Below, piece after piece: positions 8,685-16,853 of a DNA stretch of 64,000 nucleotides. Below the pieces are notes generated by a model. It did not search any database and was not told the DNA's origin. It saw nothing but the letters and a program-made list of their open reading frames with translations. Position 1 is the stretch's first letter. Every line of letters begins with the position of its first letter. Position numbers and translations under genes: made by a program. This DNA is from a bacterium. GTDB taxonomy: Bacteria > Pseudomonadota > Alphaproteobacteria > Acetobacterales > Acetobacteraceae. The stretch is from contig JAMFRO010000088.1 of the NCBI GenBank assembly GCA_026224825.1, forward strand, positions 1 to 64,000. Reading direction: 5' to 3'.

Positions 8685-9677
8685 TTACTGCCGCCCCGTC
8701 CACTTCGCTTCATAAACCTTCGCCCCAGGTGGCGGCACAAAATTCTTATCCGCCTCCGCCTCCGCCAACCTTAGCGCGTTGAGCGATATCAGCAGCGCCG
8801 CCGTGTTCATCATCCCCGGCGGGATCCATTGGATCATCCCACCTAGCATCTGATCGTACCCGGCTGAGATGCTGGGGAAGAGGCGGCCGCAGATGGAGTA
8901 GAAGGGGTACAAATCGGCGTTGCTCAGCGCGATGGTGGAGCTGACCGCGATTTGCGGGAACATCACCAGAAAGCCGGTGGCGGCGCGGACCAGGTAGGAG
9001 TGGCGGGCCGGCGGGTTGGGGCGGGGGTCGAGGACCATGGTCCAGAAGAGGAGGCCGCCGGCCAGGCAGGAGAGGTTCATCACCGCGTAGAGGCGGGGGT
9101 TGAGCATGGCGGCGAAGTGGACGCTGGGGATGAGCCAGATATCGGTGGATGCCAGGAAGATGATGGTGGCGGGGATGGGGTGGGCGAGCCAGCGGGTGCG
9201 TGCCCAGGCGGCTTTGGCCCAGCGGACCACGAAGGCGGGGGTGCCCAGGGCCAGCACATCGCCCATCCAGCCCAAAGTGATGCCGAAGGGGGCGACCATG
9301 CCCAGGGTGACGGCTTGAACACGGTTCAAACAGAACATGTGCTGGGAGACGTATTCGAAATGCGTCTGCAGCACGAAGTAGATGCTGCCCAGGCCGAACA
9401 GGAAAAACCCCTGCCGCCAGCGCCCGGGCTTTTGCTCCGGCGAGATGCGCTGCATCCCCCGGAAGTACCATAGGAGCAGAAACCAGCAGCCGAGGAACAC
9501 GATGGGATTGAACACGAAGGGGAAGATATAGGGCAGCTCGGCCGGACAGTAATGGCAGGCCAGCCACACGAAAACGCCCGCGAACAGGATCAAAAATTCG
9601 CCGAAAAAGCGCTCAGGCACGAGCCATGCCGCGATATTGAAGACATATTCCGCGAAGGCGGCGAGGGCGTCACCCAC
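8685..9677 (-). CDS. ctaG: Cytochrome c oxidase assembly factor, CtaG (caa3 type)
   Basis: A 330-residue membrane protein with about seven to eight hydrophobic helices and the histidine pattern of the CtaG_caa3 family (THFEYVSQHMFCLNRV near residue 105, then HFAAML and MNLSCLAGG). These proteins help insert copper into haem-copper oxidases. A Sco protein with a similar role is encoded at 46.4 kb, but no oxidase subunits are in the window. Its start overlaps the 3' end of the Lrp regulator gene by 8 bases, so the two are co-transcribed. Confidence 0.88.
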   Translation of the reverse strand: MGDALAAFAEYVFNIAAWLVPERFFGEFLILFAGVFVWLACHYCPAELPYIFPFVFNPIVFLGCWFLLLWYFRGMQRISPEQKPGRWRQGFFLFGLGSIYFVLQTHFEYVSQHMFCLNRVQAVTLGMVAPFGITLGWMGDVLALGTPAFVVRWAKAAWARTRWLAHPIPATIIFLASTDIWLIPSVHFAAMLNPRLYAVMNLSCLAGGLLFWTMVLDPRPNPPARHSYLVRAATGFLVMFPQIAVSSTIALSNADLYPFYSICGRLFPSISAGYDQMLGGMIQWIPPGMMNTAALLISLNALRLAEAEADKNFVPPPGAKVYEAKWTGRQ

Positions 9678-10161
9678 CAGCCCGCTCCATCGGCACGCCT
9701 GCCAGGGCCCGGCTGGTGCGGATGGTCTGCAGGGTCTGCACTTTCGCCACCGTAGGGCCGTTGGTCAGCCGCGCCGTCAGTTGGTTTTCATGCGCCGCGT
9801 CGCGCGCCACCAGTTTTAGCAGAAAATCCCCGCCGCCGCGGATCATGTGGCATTCGCGCACCTCGGGCCAGCTCGCCACCAGCGCTTCAAAAGCCTCCAG
9901 CACGCTCTGCTTCTGGCTCTCCAGCCCGACGATGACGAAAAACGCGATCTGCCAGCCGAGTTTCTGGGCATCGGTGGCGGCATGGTAGCCGGCGATATAC
10001 CCGGCCTCCTCCAGCCGCCGCACCCGGCGCAGGCAGGGGGGCGCGGAAATACCGGCGCGGCGGGCCAGCTCCACATTCGTCATGCGCCCGTCACCTTGCA
10101 ATTCGGCCAGGATTTTCCGGTCGATATCGTCGAGAATCAGCGTGTCGGCCGCGTTTTGCAT
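9670..10161 (-). CDS. Lrp/AsnC family transcriptional regulator
   Basis: This 163-residue regulator has an N-terminal winged helix-turn-helix (LDDIDRKILAEL, then NVELARRAGISAPPCLRRVRRLEEAG) and a C-terminal RAM ligand-binding domain (about 75-155). Such proteins sense amino acids. The frame is open back to 10263, but family similarity begins at MQNAADTLI, so I place the start at the ATG at 10161. It diverges from the glp-like operon at 10293 and could control it or itself. Confidence 0.93.
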   Translation of the reverse strand: MQNAADTLILDDIDRKILAELQGDGRMTNVELARRAGISAPPCLRRVRRLEEAGYIAGYHAATDAQKLGWQIAFFVIVGLESQKQSVLEAFEALVASWPEVRECHMIRGGGDFLLKLVARDAAHENQLTARLTNGPTVAKVQTLQTIRTSRALAGVPMERAGG

Positions 10162-10292
10162 CTTGCCCCAGGGGTTTCCGTCCCGCGCAATATAATTGCG
10201 TGGCGGATTTTTGCTATGGGGGCCCGCGTGGGTACCACGCCAAAGCGTTACGTCGGTTGACACTGCAATGCCGTGGGTGGAGCTTGCGCGGC

Positions 10293-11630
10293 ATGTTTGA
10301 TGTGGCGGTGGTGGGCGGCGGCGTTGTGGGCTGCGCGGTAGCGCGGCGGTTTACGCTGCAGGGCGCGCGGGTGGTGTTGCTGGAAAAGGGCGCGGATATT
10401 TTATCCGGTGCCAGCAAGGGCAATAGCGCCATTCTGCATACGGGGTTTGACGCACCGGCCGGGAGTTTGGAGCTCGCCTGCATGCAGGCCGGGTATCGGG
10501 AATATCTGGAAATCCGCGAGAGGCTGGGGTTGCCGTTGCTGGAGAGCGGGGCGGTTGTGGCGGCCTGGAGCGAGGAGCAACACGCGAAACTGGCGGGGAT
10601 TGAGGTGGCGGCGCATGCAAATGGCGTGGCGGATGTGCGGCTGATCTCGCGGGATGAAATTCTGGCGCGCGAGCCTGCATTGTCCGGGGCCGTGCTGGGC
10701 GGCGTGCTGGTGCCGGGGGAGTATCTCATCGACCCGTGGAGCGCGCCTTTGGTGTATCTGCTGCAGGCGCTGGAGAACGGCGCGGAGGTGCGGCGCAATA
10801 CCGAGGTTTTAGCCGGGCGTTTTGATGGCGCGTGGCGGCTGGAGACCAGTACCGGCGAAGTGCGCGCGGCTTACGTGATCAACTGCGCCGGGTTGTTTGG
10901 CGATGTGCTGGATGAGCGGCTGACCGGGGTGCGGCAGTTTACCATTAAACCGCGCAAGGGGCAGTTTGTGGTGTTCGACAAGGCGGCGGCGCGGCATCTG
11001 CGCACGATTCTGCTGCCAGTACCAGAAGAGCGGACCAAAGGGATTGTGCTGACGCCTACGGTTTTTGGGAATCTTCTGGTGGGGCCGACGGCCGAGGAGC
11101 AGGAGAGCCGAGACCGGGCCGATACGGATTCCGCGACCTTGCGCATGCTGGTGGACAAGGCCGTGGAGATGCTGCCCGCGTTGCGCGACATGCCGGTGAC
11201 GGCGATCTACGCCGGTATCCGCCCCGCGACGGAGGAGAAAAAATATCGCGTGCGGCATGAGGTGGGGCAAAACTACATCGTGCTGGGCGGCATACGCTCC
11301 ACGGGGCTGACGGCGGCTTTGGGGCTGGCGCAGCATGCCTGGGGGTTTTGCGCCGGCACGTATGCGGCGGTGGCTGCCCCGGTATGGCCGCAGGCGCCGC
11401 GATTGGCGGAACATTGTGCACGGGACTGGCAGGAGGTCGGCTATAGCGAGATCATCTGCCATTGCGAGATGGTGACCAGGCGCGAGATTGAAGCGGCGAT
11501 GGAAGGCGCATTGCCGGCGACGGATTGGGGCGGGCTGAAGCGCCGTACCCGCGCCGGCATGGGGCGCTGCCAGGGGTTTTACTGCAATGCGGCGCTGACG
11601 GCGCTGTGCGCGGGGCGGTTGCATGATTGA
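10293..11630 (+). CDS. FAD-dependent oxidoreductase with C-terminal BFD-like [2Fe-2S] domain (GlpA-like)
   Basis: A 445-residue flavoprotein. Residues 3-30 form the FAD-binding Rossmann fold (VAVVGGGVVGCAVARRF), followed by a DAO-type catalytic domain like glycerol-3-phosphate and L-2-hydroxyglutarate dehydrogenases (SAILHTGFDAPAGS, IDPWSAP). The last 60 residues are a BFD-like cluster domain with ICHCE and RCQGFYC, giving four cysteines for a [2Fe-2S] centre. This layout matches GlpA. Cytosolic, probably membrane-associated through a partner. The stop overlaps the next gene by 8 bases. Oxidation of a phosphorylated polyol is likely, because a sugar/polyol kinase is encoded in the same operon. 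Confidence 0.88.
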   Translation: MFDVAVVGGGVVGCAVARRFTLQGARVVLLEKGADILSGASKGNSAILHTGFDAPAGSLELACMQAGYREYLEIRERLGLPLLESGAVVAAWSEEQHAKLAGIEVAAHANGVADVRLISRDEILAREPALSGAVLGGVLVPGEYLIDPWSAPLVYLLQALENGAEVRRNTEVLAGRFDGAWRLETSTGEVRAAYVINCAGLFGDVLDERLTGVRQFTIKPRKGQFVVFDKAAARHLRTILLPVPEERTKGIVLTPTVFGNLLVGPTAEEQESRDRADTDSATLRMLVDKAVEMLPALRDMPVTAIYAGIRPATEEKKYRVRHEVGQNYIVLGGIRSTGLTAALGLAQHAWGFCAGTYAAVAAPVWPQAPRLAEHCARDWQEVGYSEIICHCEMVTRREIEAAMEGALPATDWGGLKRRTRAGMGRCQGFYCNAALTALCAGRLHD

Positions 11631-12822
11631 TGTCGCGATTATAGGCGGCGGCCCGGCCGGGGTGGCGGCGGCACTGGCGTTGAAGCGCCGGGGTGTGGGG
11701 CGCGTGGTGATTCTGGAGCGCGAGGCGGTGCTGGGCGGTGTGCCGCGCCATTGCGGGCACTCGCCATTTGGCATGCGCGAGTTTGGCCGCGTGCTGACGG
11801 GCCCGGCTTACACGCGGCGGCTGCGCGCGGCGGCGGAAGAAGCGGGGGTGGAAATTTTGCTGCGGCATAGCGTGGTGCGGCTGCGCCCTGGTGGCGTGCT
11901 GGATGTGGCGACGCCCGATGGTGTGAAGCAATTGCGTGCCCTGCGCGTGCTGCTGGCGACGGGGGCGCGCGAGATGCCGCGATCTGCCCGGTTGCTGGGC
12001 GGGGACAGGCCGCTGGGTGTGCTGAATACCGGGGCGTTGCAGGCGCATGTTGTGCTGCACGGCAGCGTGCCGTTTCGCCGCCCGGTGGTGGTGGGCACGG
12101 AGCTGGTGTCGCTCTCAGCGCTGGCGACGTGCCGGGGGCATGGGATAAAGCCGGTGGCGATGCTGGAGCAGGGCACGCGCCAGGTGGCGCGCTGGCCGTT
12201 GGCGCTGTTCCCGAGGTTGTTGCGGATTCCGCTGTATTATGCTGCCGAGATTGCCGAGATATGCGGGGGTGCGCGCGTGGAGAGCGTAAAGCTGCGTGAC
12301 GGGCGCGAGATTATTTGCGACGGCGTGCTGCTGACCGGTGAATTTGTTCCGGAATCGAGTCTGGCGCGGATGGGGCATTTGGCCGTGGATGCGGGCAGTG
12401 GCGGGCCGGTGACGGACCAGTACGGGCGTTGCTCCGATGGTGCCTATTTTGCCGCCGGTAATGTGCTGCGCGGCATAGAGACGGCGGGCTGGAGTTTTAG
12501 GGAAGGTGCGGCGATTGCCGATTATATTGCCGATGATCTGGTGGGTGGGCTGCCTTACGCCGAGGGCGGGGTGGAGGTGGTTTGTGGTGAGGGGCTGAAA
12601 TACGCCGTGCCGCAAAGCCTGGCGCGGGTGACGCGGCTGCGCGGGGTGCTGCAATTGCGCGTGGCTGAGGCGATACGTGGACAGTTGCGGGTGCGGGCGG
12701 GGGATGTGGTGCTGTATAAGCGCAGGCTCGCCGCACTGCCGGAGCGGCGGATTTTGGTTGATCTTGAAAGTCTGCGGATACCGCAGGAGGTTTCGCAGAT
12801 TATCGTGGAGATTGTGGCGTGA
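11623..12822 (+). CDS. NAD(P)/FAD-dependent oxidoreductase, partner of the GlpA-like enzyme
   Basis: This 399-residue pyridine nucleotide-disulfide-type flavoprotein has an N-terminal dinucleotide fold (VAIIGGGPAGVAAAL), LLATGAREMPR and a late FAD motif (DGAYFAAGNVLRGIETAGWS). It belongs with the FAD subunits found beside GlpA-like enzymes and may form an electron-transfer complex with the upstream protein. It lacks the redox-active CxxC of lipoamide dehydrogenases. The C-terminal 75 residues (from about 325) lie beyond the flavin fold and resemble nothing I can name. Both gene ends overlap neighbours: 8 bases upstream and a GTGA overlap downstream. Confidence 0.85.
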   Translation: MIDVAIIGGGPAGVAAALALKRRGVGRVVILEREAVLGGVPRHCGHSPFGMREFGRVLTGPAYTRRLRAAAEEAGVEILLRHSVVRLRPGGVLDVATPDGVKQLRALRVLLATGAREMPRSARLLGGDRPLGVLNTGALQAHVVLHGSVPFRRPVVVGTELVSLSALATCRGHGIKPVAMLEQGTRQVARWPLALFPRLLRIPLYYAAEIAEICGGARVESVKLRDGREIICDGVLLTGEFVPESSLARMGHLAVDAGSGGPVTDQYGRCSDGAYFAAGNVLRGIETAGWSFREGAAIADYIADDLVGGLPYAEGGVEVVCGEGLKYAVPQSLARVTRLRGVLQLRVAEAIRGQLRVRAGDVVLYKRRLAALPERRILVDLESLRIPQEVSQIIVEIVA

Positions 12823-14207
12823 GAATTGCCGCCATCGACCAGGGCACCACAAGTACGCGGGTGCTGGTGCTGGATGATGCCGGCGCGCGGATTGTGCATG
12901 CGGTGCGGCATGAGCAGCACCACCCGCAAGCAGGCTGGGTGGAGCATGATGCGGAAGAGTTGCTGCGCAATGTGCAGGCGTGTTTAGCGGCGGCAGGCGC
13001 GGTTGATGCGATTGGCCTGGCGAACCAGGGGGAGAGTTGCCTGGCCTGGGATGCGGTGACGGGGGCGCCACTCTCGCCGGTGATTGTGTGGCAGGACAAC
13101 CGCACGGCGGGGTGGCTGGAGGGGCTGCGCGAGGCGGGAGCGGAGGTGATGGCGCGGGCGGGTCTGCCGCTTGACGCGTATTTTTCTGCTGCGAAATTCT
13201 CCTGGATTTTGCGAGAGATTCCGCAGGCGCGCGCGGCATTGGCGGCGGGGCGGTTGCGGCTGGGGACGACGGATGCGTTTTTTCTGGACCGGCTGGCGGG
13301 GGTGTTTGCGACGGATGTGACGACGGCCTCGCGCACCAGCCTGATGAATTTGGAAACGCGGCAATGGGATGTGGAATTATGCCGGATTTTTAGTGTGCCG
13401 GTGGAGGTGCTGCCGGAAATACGTGAATCCGCCGGGGATTTTGGCGAGATAGGCGGCGTGCCGGTGCGGGCCGCGTTGGTGGACCAGCAGGCGGCACTTT
13501 ACGGCCATGGATGCCGGGCGGAGGGGGATGCAAAAATAACCTTTGGCACCGGCGCGTTTGCACTGGCGGTGACGGGTGCCAAAATTGTGCGCGCACCTGG
13601 GCAGGGGTTGTTGCCGACCGTGGCCTGGGCGCGTGGTGGTGAGGCGCGTTACGCCGTGGATGGCGGGGTGTACGATGCCGGGTCCGCCGTGGAATGGGGC
13701 CAGCGGCTGGGGTTGTTTGGCACCTTTGACGAACTTGATTCGTTTGAGGTACCGCCAGCCATTTCCCGAAAGCTTGCGTTTGTGCCGGCACTCTCTGGGC
13801 TGGCCTGCCCGCATTGGGACCGCTCCGCTGCCGCGTTGTGGGTGGGGATGGATGCGGGCACGACGAAGCGCGATATGGCGCAGGCTTTGCTGGAAGGGAT
13901 TGCACTGCGCACGGCCGAAGTTGTGGCGGCGATGGATGGGCTGGTGCCGCTTGGCCGCCGCATTTCCGTGGATGGCGGGCTTACGCGCTCTGCGTATTTT
14001 GTGCAGTTTCTGGCCAATGCGTTGCAGCGCGAGATTCTGCTTCCCGGATTTGATGAGCTGACGGCCTTCGGCTGTGCCGCGATGGCGGCGGGGGGCGAGG
14101 TATCGCGGCCGGGCGGCGTGCGCGTGGTGGCGCCCGATATTACGGATGTTTCAGCCTGGCACGAGGTATTTGGCCAGGCGGTGCGGCGGGCGCAGGCATG
14201 GCGGTGA
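12819..14207 (+). CDS. FGGY-family carbohydrate kinase, glycerol kinase-like
   Basis: A 462-residue kinase with the FGGY fold: the phosphate-binding IDQGTTSTRVLV at the N terminus, FGTGAF and DGGLTRS later. It is closest by eye to glycerol kinase. Of the residues that bind glycerol in E. coli GlpK, the Glu (NQGES), Tyr (PLDAYFS) and Asp (VDQQAAL) are kept, but the Arg of NQRET is Gly here, so the substrate may not be glycerol. It starts at GTG 12819, overlapping the previous stop as GTGA. The ATG of the downstream permease gene lies inside its 3' end. Together the operon would take up, phosphorylate and oxidise a small polyol. Confidence 0.85.
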   Translation: MRIAAIDQGTTSTRVLVLDDAGARIVHAVRHEQHHPQAGWVEHDAEELLRNVQACLAAAGAVDAIGLANQGESCLAWDAVTGAPLSPVIVWQDNRTAGWLEGLREAGAEVMARAGLPLDAYFSAAKFSWILREIPQARAALAAGRLRLGTTDAFFLDRLAGVFATDVTTASRTSLMNLETRQWDVELCRIFSVPVEVLPEIRESAGDFGEIGGVPVRAALVDQQAALYGHGCRAEGDAKITFGTGAFALAVTGAKIVRAPGQGLLPTVAWARGGEARYAVDGGVYDAGSAVEWGQRLGLFGTFDELDSFEVPPAISRKLAFVPALSGLACPHWDRSAAALWVGMDAGTTKRDMAQALLEGIALRTAEVVAAMDGLVPLGRRISVDGGLTRSAYFVQFLANALQREILLPGFDELTAFGCAAMAAGGEVSRPGGVRVVAPDITDVSAWHEVFGQAVRRAQAWR

Positions 14208-15145
14208 GCCTGCCGCGGCTGGTGCTGCTGGGGTTGCTGGCGGCGGCGATGTTCTCCACCAATTTTGTGCTGAACCGGGCAATCTCCTTAAGCGGCGGCA
14301 ATTGGGTGTGGAGTGCGGCACTTCGGTATTTCTATACGGCAGTGTTGCTGGGCGGCTGGCTGTTGTGGCGCCGGGAGCCTGGGTATTTGTGCGCCGTGCT
14401 GGCGTTGTTGCGGCGCCGTTTGCGGTTCTGGCTGCTGGCCGGTGGCATTGGCTATGGGCTATTCTACGCCTGCCTTTGTTTCGCGGCCAATCACGCGCCG
14501 GCCTGGATAACGGCGGCAACATTTCAGCTCACGATTTTGGCCTCGCCTTTTGTGCTGCGGATGTTCGGGAAGAAAGTGCCGGTGCATGGTGTAGCATTTT
14601 TGCTTTTGATTTTCCTTGGCGTGGTCATCATCAATGCGCAGCGCCTTCTGGCCGGCATTCCGCTGGCGCAGGTGCTGGCCGGGGTTTTGCCGACGGCGAT
14701 TGCGGCGTTGGCCTATCCGGTTGGCAACCAGCTCATCAGCGAAGCCAAGCATGCGGGGGATGGGGATGCGCGAATCTTAAGCGATGCAACAGCCTGCGTG
14801 TTTTTGATGACGCTCGGCGCGCTGCCGGTGTTTCTAGGCTTGCTGCTGGTGACGCTGCCGCCGCTGCCGGGCGGGCACCAGCTTGTCTCCACCGCGATTA
14901 TCGCGCTGTTTGCGGGCTGCCTGGCGACCACGCTGTTTTTATATGCACGCAACCTCTCGGACGACCCGTACCGGATTGCAGCGGTGGATGCGACACAGGC
15001 CGGCGAGGTGGCGTTCGCGCTGCTCGGCGAGATGATGGTGCTGGGCACGCCGTATATGGATTTGCTGAGCTGGGTGGGGCTGGCGGCGGTGATGGGCGGG
15101 CTGTTGGGGTTTACGCTGTGGCGAAAAAAAGAAGCAGCTTTTTGA
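14198..15145 (+). CDS. DMT superfamily permease (EamA/EmrE-like)
   Basis: A 315-residue inner-membrane protein with about ten hydrophobic helices arranged as two similar halves, the DMT design (FSTNFVLNRAISLSG in the first helix region, SWVGLAAVMGGLLG in the last). These carry metabolites or drugs in either direction. It overlaps the kinase gene by 10 bases, so it probably moves the polyol handled by this operon or a product of it; this is inference from position. The last four codons and the stop lie inside a 22-base hairpin of an intergenic repeat, so the C-terminal EAAF is part of repeat sequence. Confidence 0.85.
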   Translation: MAVSLPRLVLLGLLAAAMFSTNFVLNRAISLSGGNWVWSAALRYFYTAVLLGGWLLWRREPGYLCAVLALLRRRLRFWLLAGGIGYGLFYACLCFAANHAPAWITAATFQLTILASPFVLRMFGKKVPVHGVAFLLLIFLGVVIINAQRLLAGIPLAQVLAGVLPTAIAALAYPVGNQLISEAKHAGDGDARILSDATACVFLMTLGALPVFLGLLLVTLPPLPGGHQLVSTAIIALFAGCLATTLFLYARNLSDDPYRIAAVDATQAGEVAFALLGEMMVLGTPYMDLLSWVGLAAVMGGLLGFTLWRKKEAAF

Positions 15146-15218
15146 AAAAAGCTGCACCAAAAACTTTTATCACTCGGGCCACGGGATTTGACTCCATGGG
15201 AAGCCCCCCATGGAGTCA
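15134..15218. repeat. Two-hairpin intergenic repeat (family 2), copy 1
   Basis: A 10-bp perfect stem with a GA loop (15134-15155) contains the TGA stop of the DMT permease. A 34-base spacer follows, then a second hairpin (15189-15218, TGACTCCATGGG paired with its complement). The whole unit reappears in the opposite orientation at 47093-47179. It lies between convergent genes and probably acts as a two-way terminator. Confidence 0.85.
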
Positions 15219-15223
15219 CAGTC

Positions 15224-16651
15224 CTACGCGCCGTACCCAACAATCCCCTTGATCTCCAGAAAATCGTTCAGCGCGAAATCGGCATACTCACGTCCGTTGC
15301 CGGATTGTTTATATCCACCGAATGGTGCGGTGAAATCGATATCCGGCGCGTTCACGTAAATACTCCCCGCGCGCAATTGCGCCGCGACATCATGCACCTG
15401 CGCCATATCCTTGCCCTGGATATAGGCGGCCAGACCATACACGGTGTCATTGGCAATCTCGATGGCCTGTTCTACCGAATCGTAAGGAATGATAGACAGT
15501 ACTGGCCCAAAAATCTCTTCCTTTTCGATGGTCATGCCGGGCTTCACGTTACCGAAAACGGTTGGTTTGGCGTAATAGCCTTTGCTCAAGCCATCCGGTA
15601 GGCCGAGGCCGCCGATGGCGAGTGTCGCACCTTCATCGATACCGGCTTTGATGAGGCGCTGCACCTTGTCCCACTGCGCCTGGCTCACCAGCGGGCCGAG
15701 CACGGTGCTTGTCGCTTGCGGGTCGCCGGTGGTTTGTTTGGCGGCTTCATCGGCGGCAATCGCCACGGCCTGGTCGTGCAACGCGCGCGGCACCAGCAGG
15801 CGGGTGGCGGCATCGCAGCTCTGGCCGGAGTTGATGAAGCAGGCGCCGATGGCCTGGCGCACGACGAGGTCCAGATCGACATCCGGGAGCAAAATATTGG
15901 CGGATTTGCCACCCAATTCCTGGGCTACGCGCTTCACCGTTTCTGCCGCCGCTTTGGCAACGATAATGCCGGCGCGGGTGGAGCCGGTGAAGGACATCAT
16001 GTCCACATGCCTATGCTCGGCGAGTTTCTGCCCCACCTCCGGCCCGGTGCCGTTGATGAGGTTGAACACGCCGGGCGGCACGCCGGCCTCATGCATGATC
16101 TCGGCAAAAATAAGCGCGTTCATAGGCGCGATTTCGGAGGGTTTCAGCACCATGGTGCAGCCGGCGGCGAGTGCGGGGGCTACCTTGCAGACGATCTGGT
16201 TGAGCGGCCAGTTCCACGGCGTGATGAGGCCGCACACGCCGATGGGCTCTTTCACCACACGTGTGGTGCCGCGGGTCTCGAAGAACGTAAAACTCTCGAA
16301 TTTATCGATGAGCGCCTGAAAATGCCCCTGGCCGACGAACACCTGCGCCTCTTTGGCAAAGCCGATGGGGGCACCCATCTCCTCGCTCACGGCGGCGGCG
16401 ATTTCGTCGTAGCGGCGGTTGTAGATGTCCAGGCAGCGTTTCAGCAGATCCAGCCGCTCCTTATGGCTGGTGCGCGAGAACGTACGGAACGCGGCTTTCG
16501 CGGCGGCCACGGCTTTGTCCACATCCGCGCTGGAACCGCCGGAGATCTCGGTAAAAACCTGCTCGGTGGCGGGGTTGATGACGGCGATGCGGTTCGGCAC
16601 CACCGGGTCCACCCAGGCGCCATCGATATAGAATTTCAGGTTGTTCGACAT
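15224..16651 (-). CDS. NAD(P)+-dependent aldehyde dehydrogenase
   Basis: This 475-residue enzyme oxidises an aldehyde to its acid. Visible motifs are ITPWNWPL (cofactor pocket), FTGSTRAG (nucleotide loop), QELGGKSANI with the general-base Glu, the catalytic Cys in NSGQSCDAA, and KEEIFGPVL. The start at ATG 16651 is set by a strong AGGAGG 8 bases upstream; the frame remains open to 16744. It diverges from a polyamine-type ABC transporter, so an aminoaldehyde made from an imported amine is a reasonable substrate, as in E. coli ydcSTUV-patD. Motifs alone do not fix the substrate. Confidence 0.92.
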   Translation of the reverse strand: MSNNLKFYIDGAWVDPVVPNRIAVINPATEQVFTEISGGSSADVDKAVAAAKAAFRTFSRTSHKERLDLLKRCLDIYNRRYDEIAAAVSEEMGAPIGFAKEAQVFVGQGHFQALIDKFESFTFFETRGTTRVVKEPIGVCGLITPWNWPLNQIVCKVAPALAAGCTMVLKPSEIAPMNALIFAEIMHEAGVPPGVFNLINGTGPEVGQKLAEHRHVDMMSFTGSTRAGIIVAKAAAETVKRVAQELGGKSANILLPDVDLDLVVRQAIGACFINSGQSCDAATRLLVPRALHDQAVAIAADEAAKQTTGDPQATSTVLGPLVSQAQWDKVQRLIKAGIDEGATLAIGGLGLPDGLSKGYYAKPTVFGNVKPGMTIEKEEIFGPVLSIIPYDSVEQAIEIANDTVYGLAAYIQGKDMAQVHDVAAQLRAGSIYVNAPDIDFTAPFGGYKQSGNGREYADFALNDFLEIKGIVGYGA

Positions 16652-16700
16652 TTTGATCCCTCCTGATGCTGGCACGAGTATCCTTCCGATCCGGCGAAGT

Positions 16701-16811
16701 GCGGTTGACCGGCGAGCACATCTGCTGGGGACCGGCAAAGTCATCCGCCGGGGACCGGCAAAGTCATCCGCCGGGGACCGGCAAAGTCAATTGTGCTCGC
16801 CGGTCAACCGC
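16701..16811. repeat. 20-bp perfect inverted repeat enclosing a 23-bp tandem repeat
   Basis: GCGGTTGACCGGCGAGCACA at 16701-16720 is the exact reverse complement of 16792-16811. Between them a 23-base unit (TCATCCGCCGGGGACCGGCA plus AAG) occurs twice exactly (16741-16763, 16764-16786), preceded by a shortened 20-base version (16721-16740). It fills the gap between the divergent aldehyde dehydrogenase and ABC transporter genes. It could be a regulator-binding array, a large hairpin or a small miniature element. Confidence 0.9.
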
Positions 16812-16853
16812 GGCCTTTGAGAACCGTGCCAGCCTTAAGTCTGGGAGTAAGAC

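Noticed and set aside
16721..16786. Possible CRISPR array
   Set aside because: Repeats are directly tandem with no unique spacers, and no cas genes are present.
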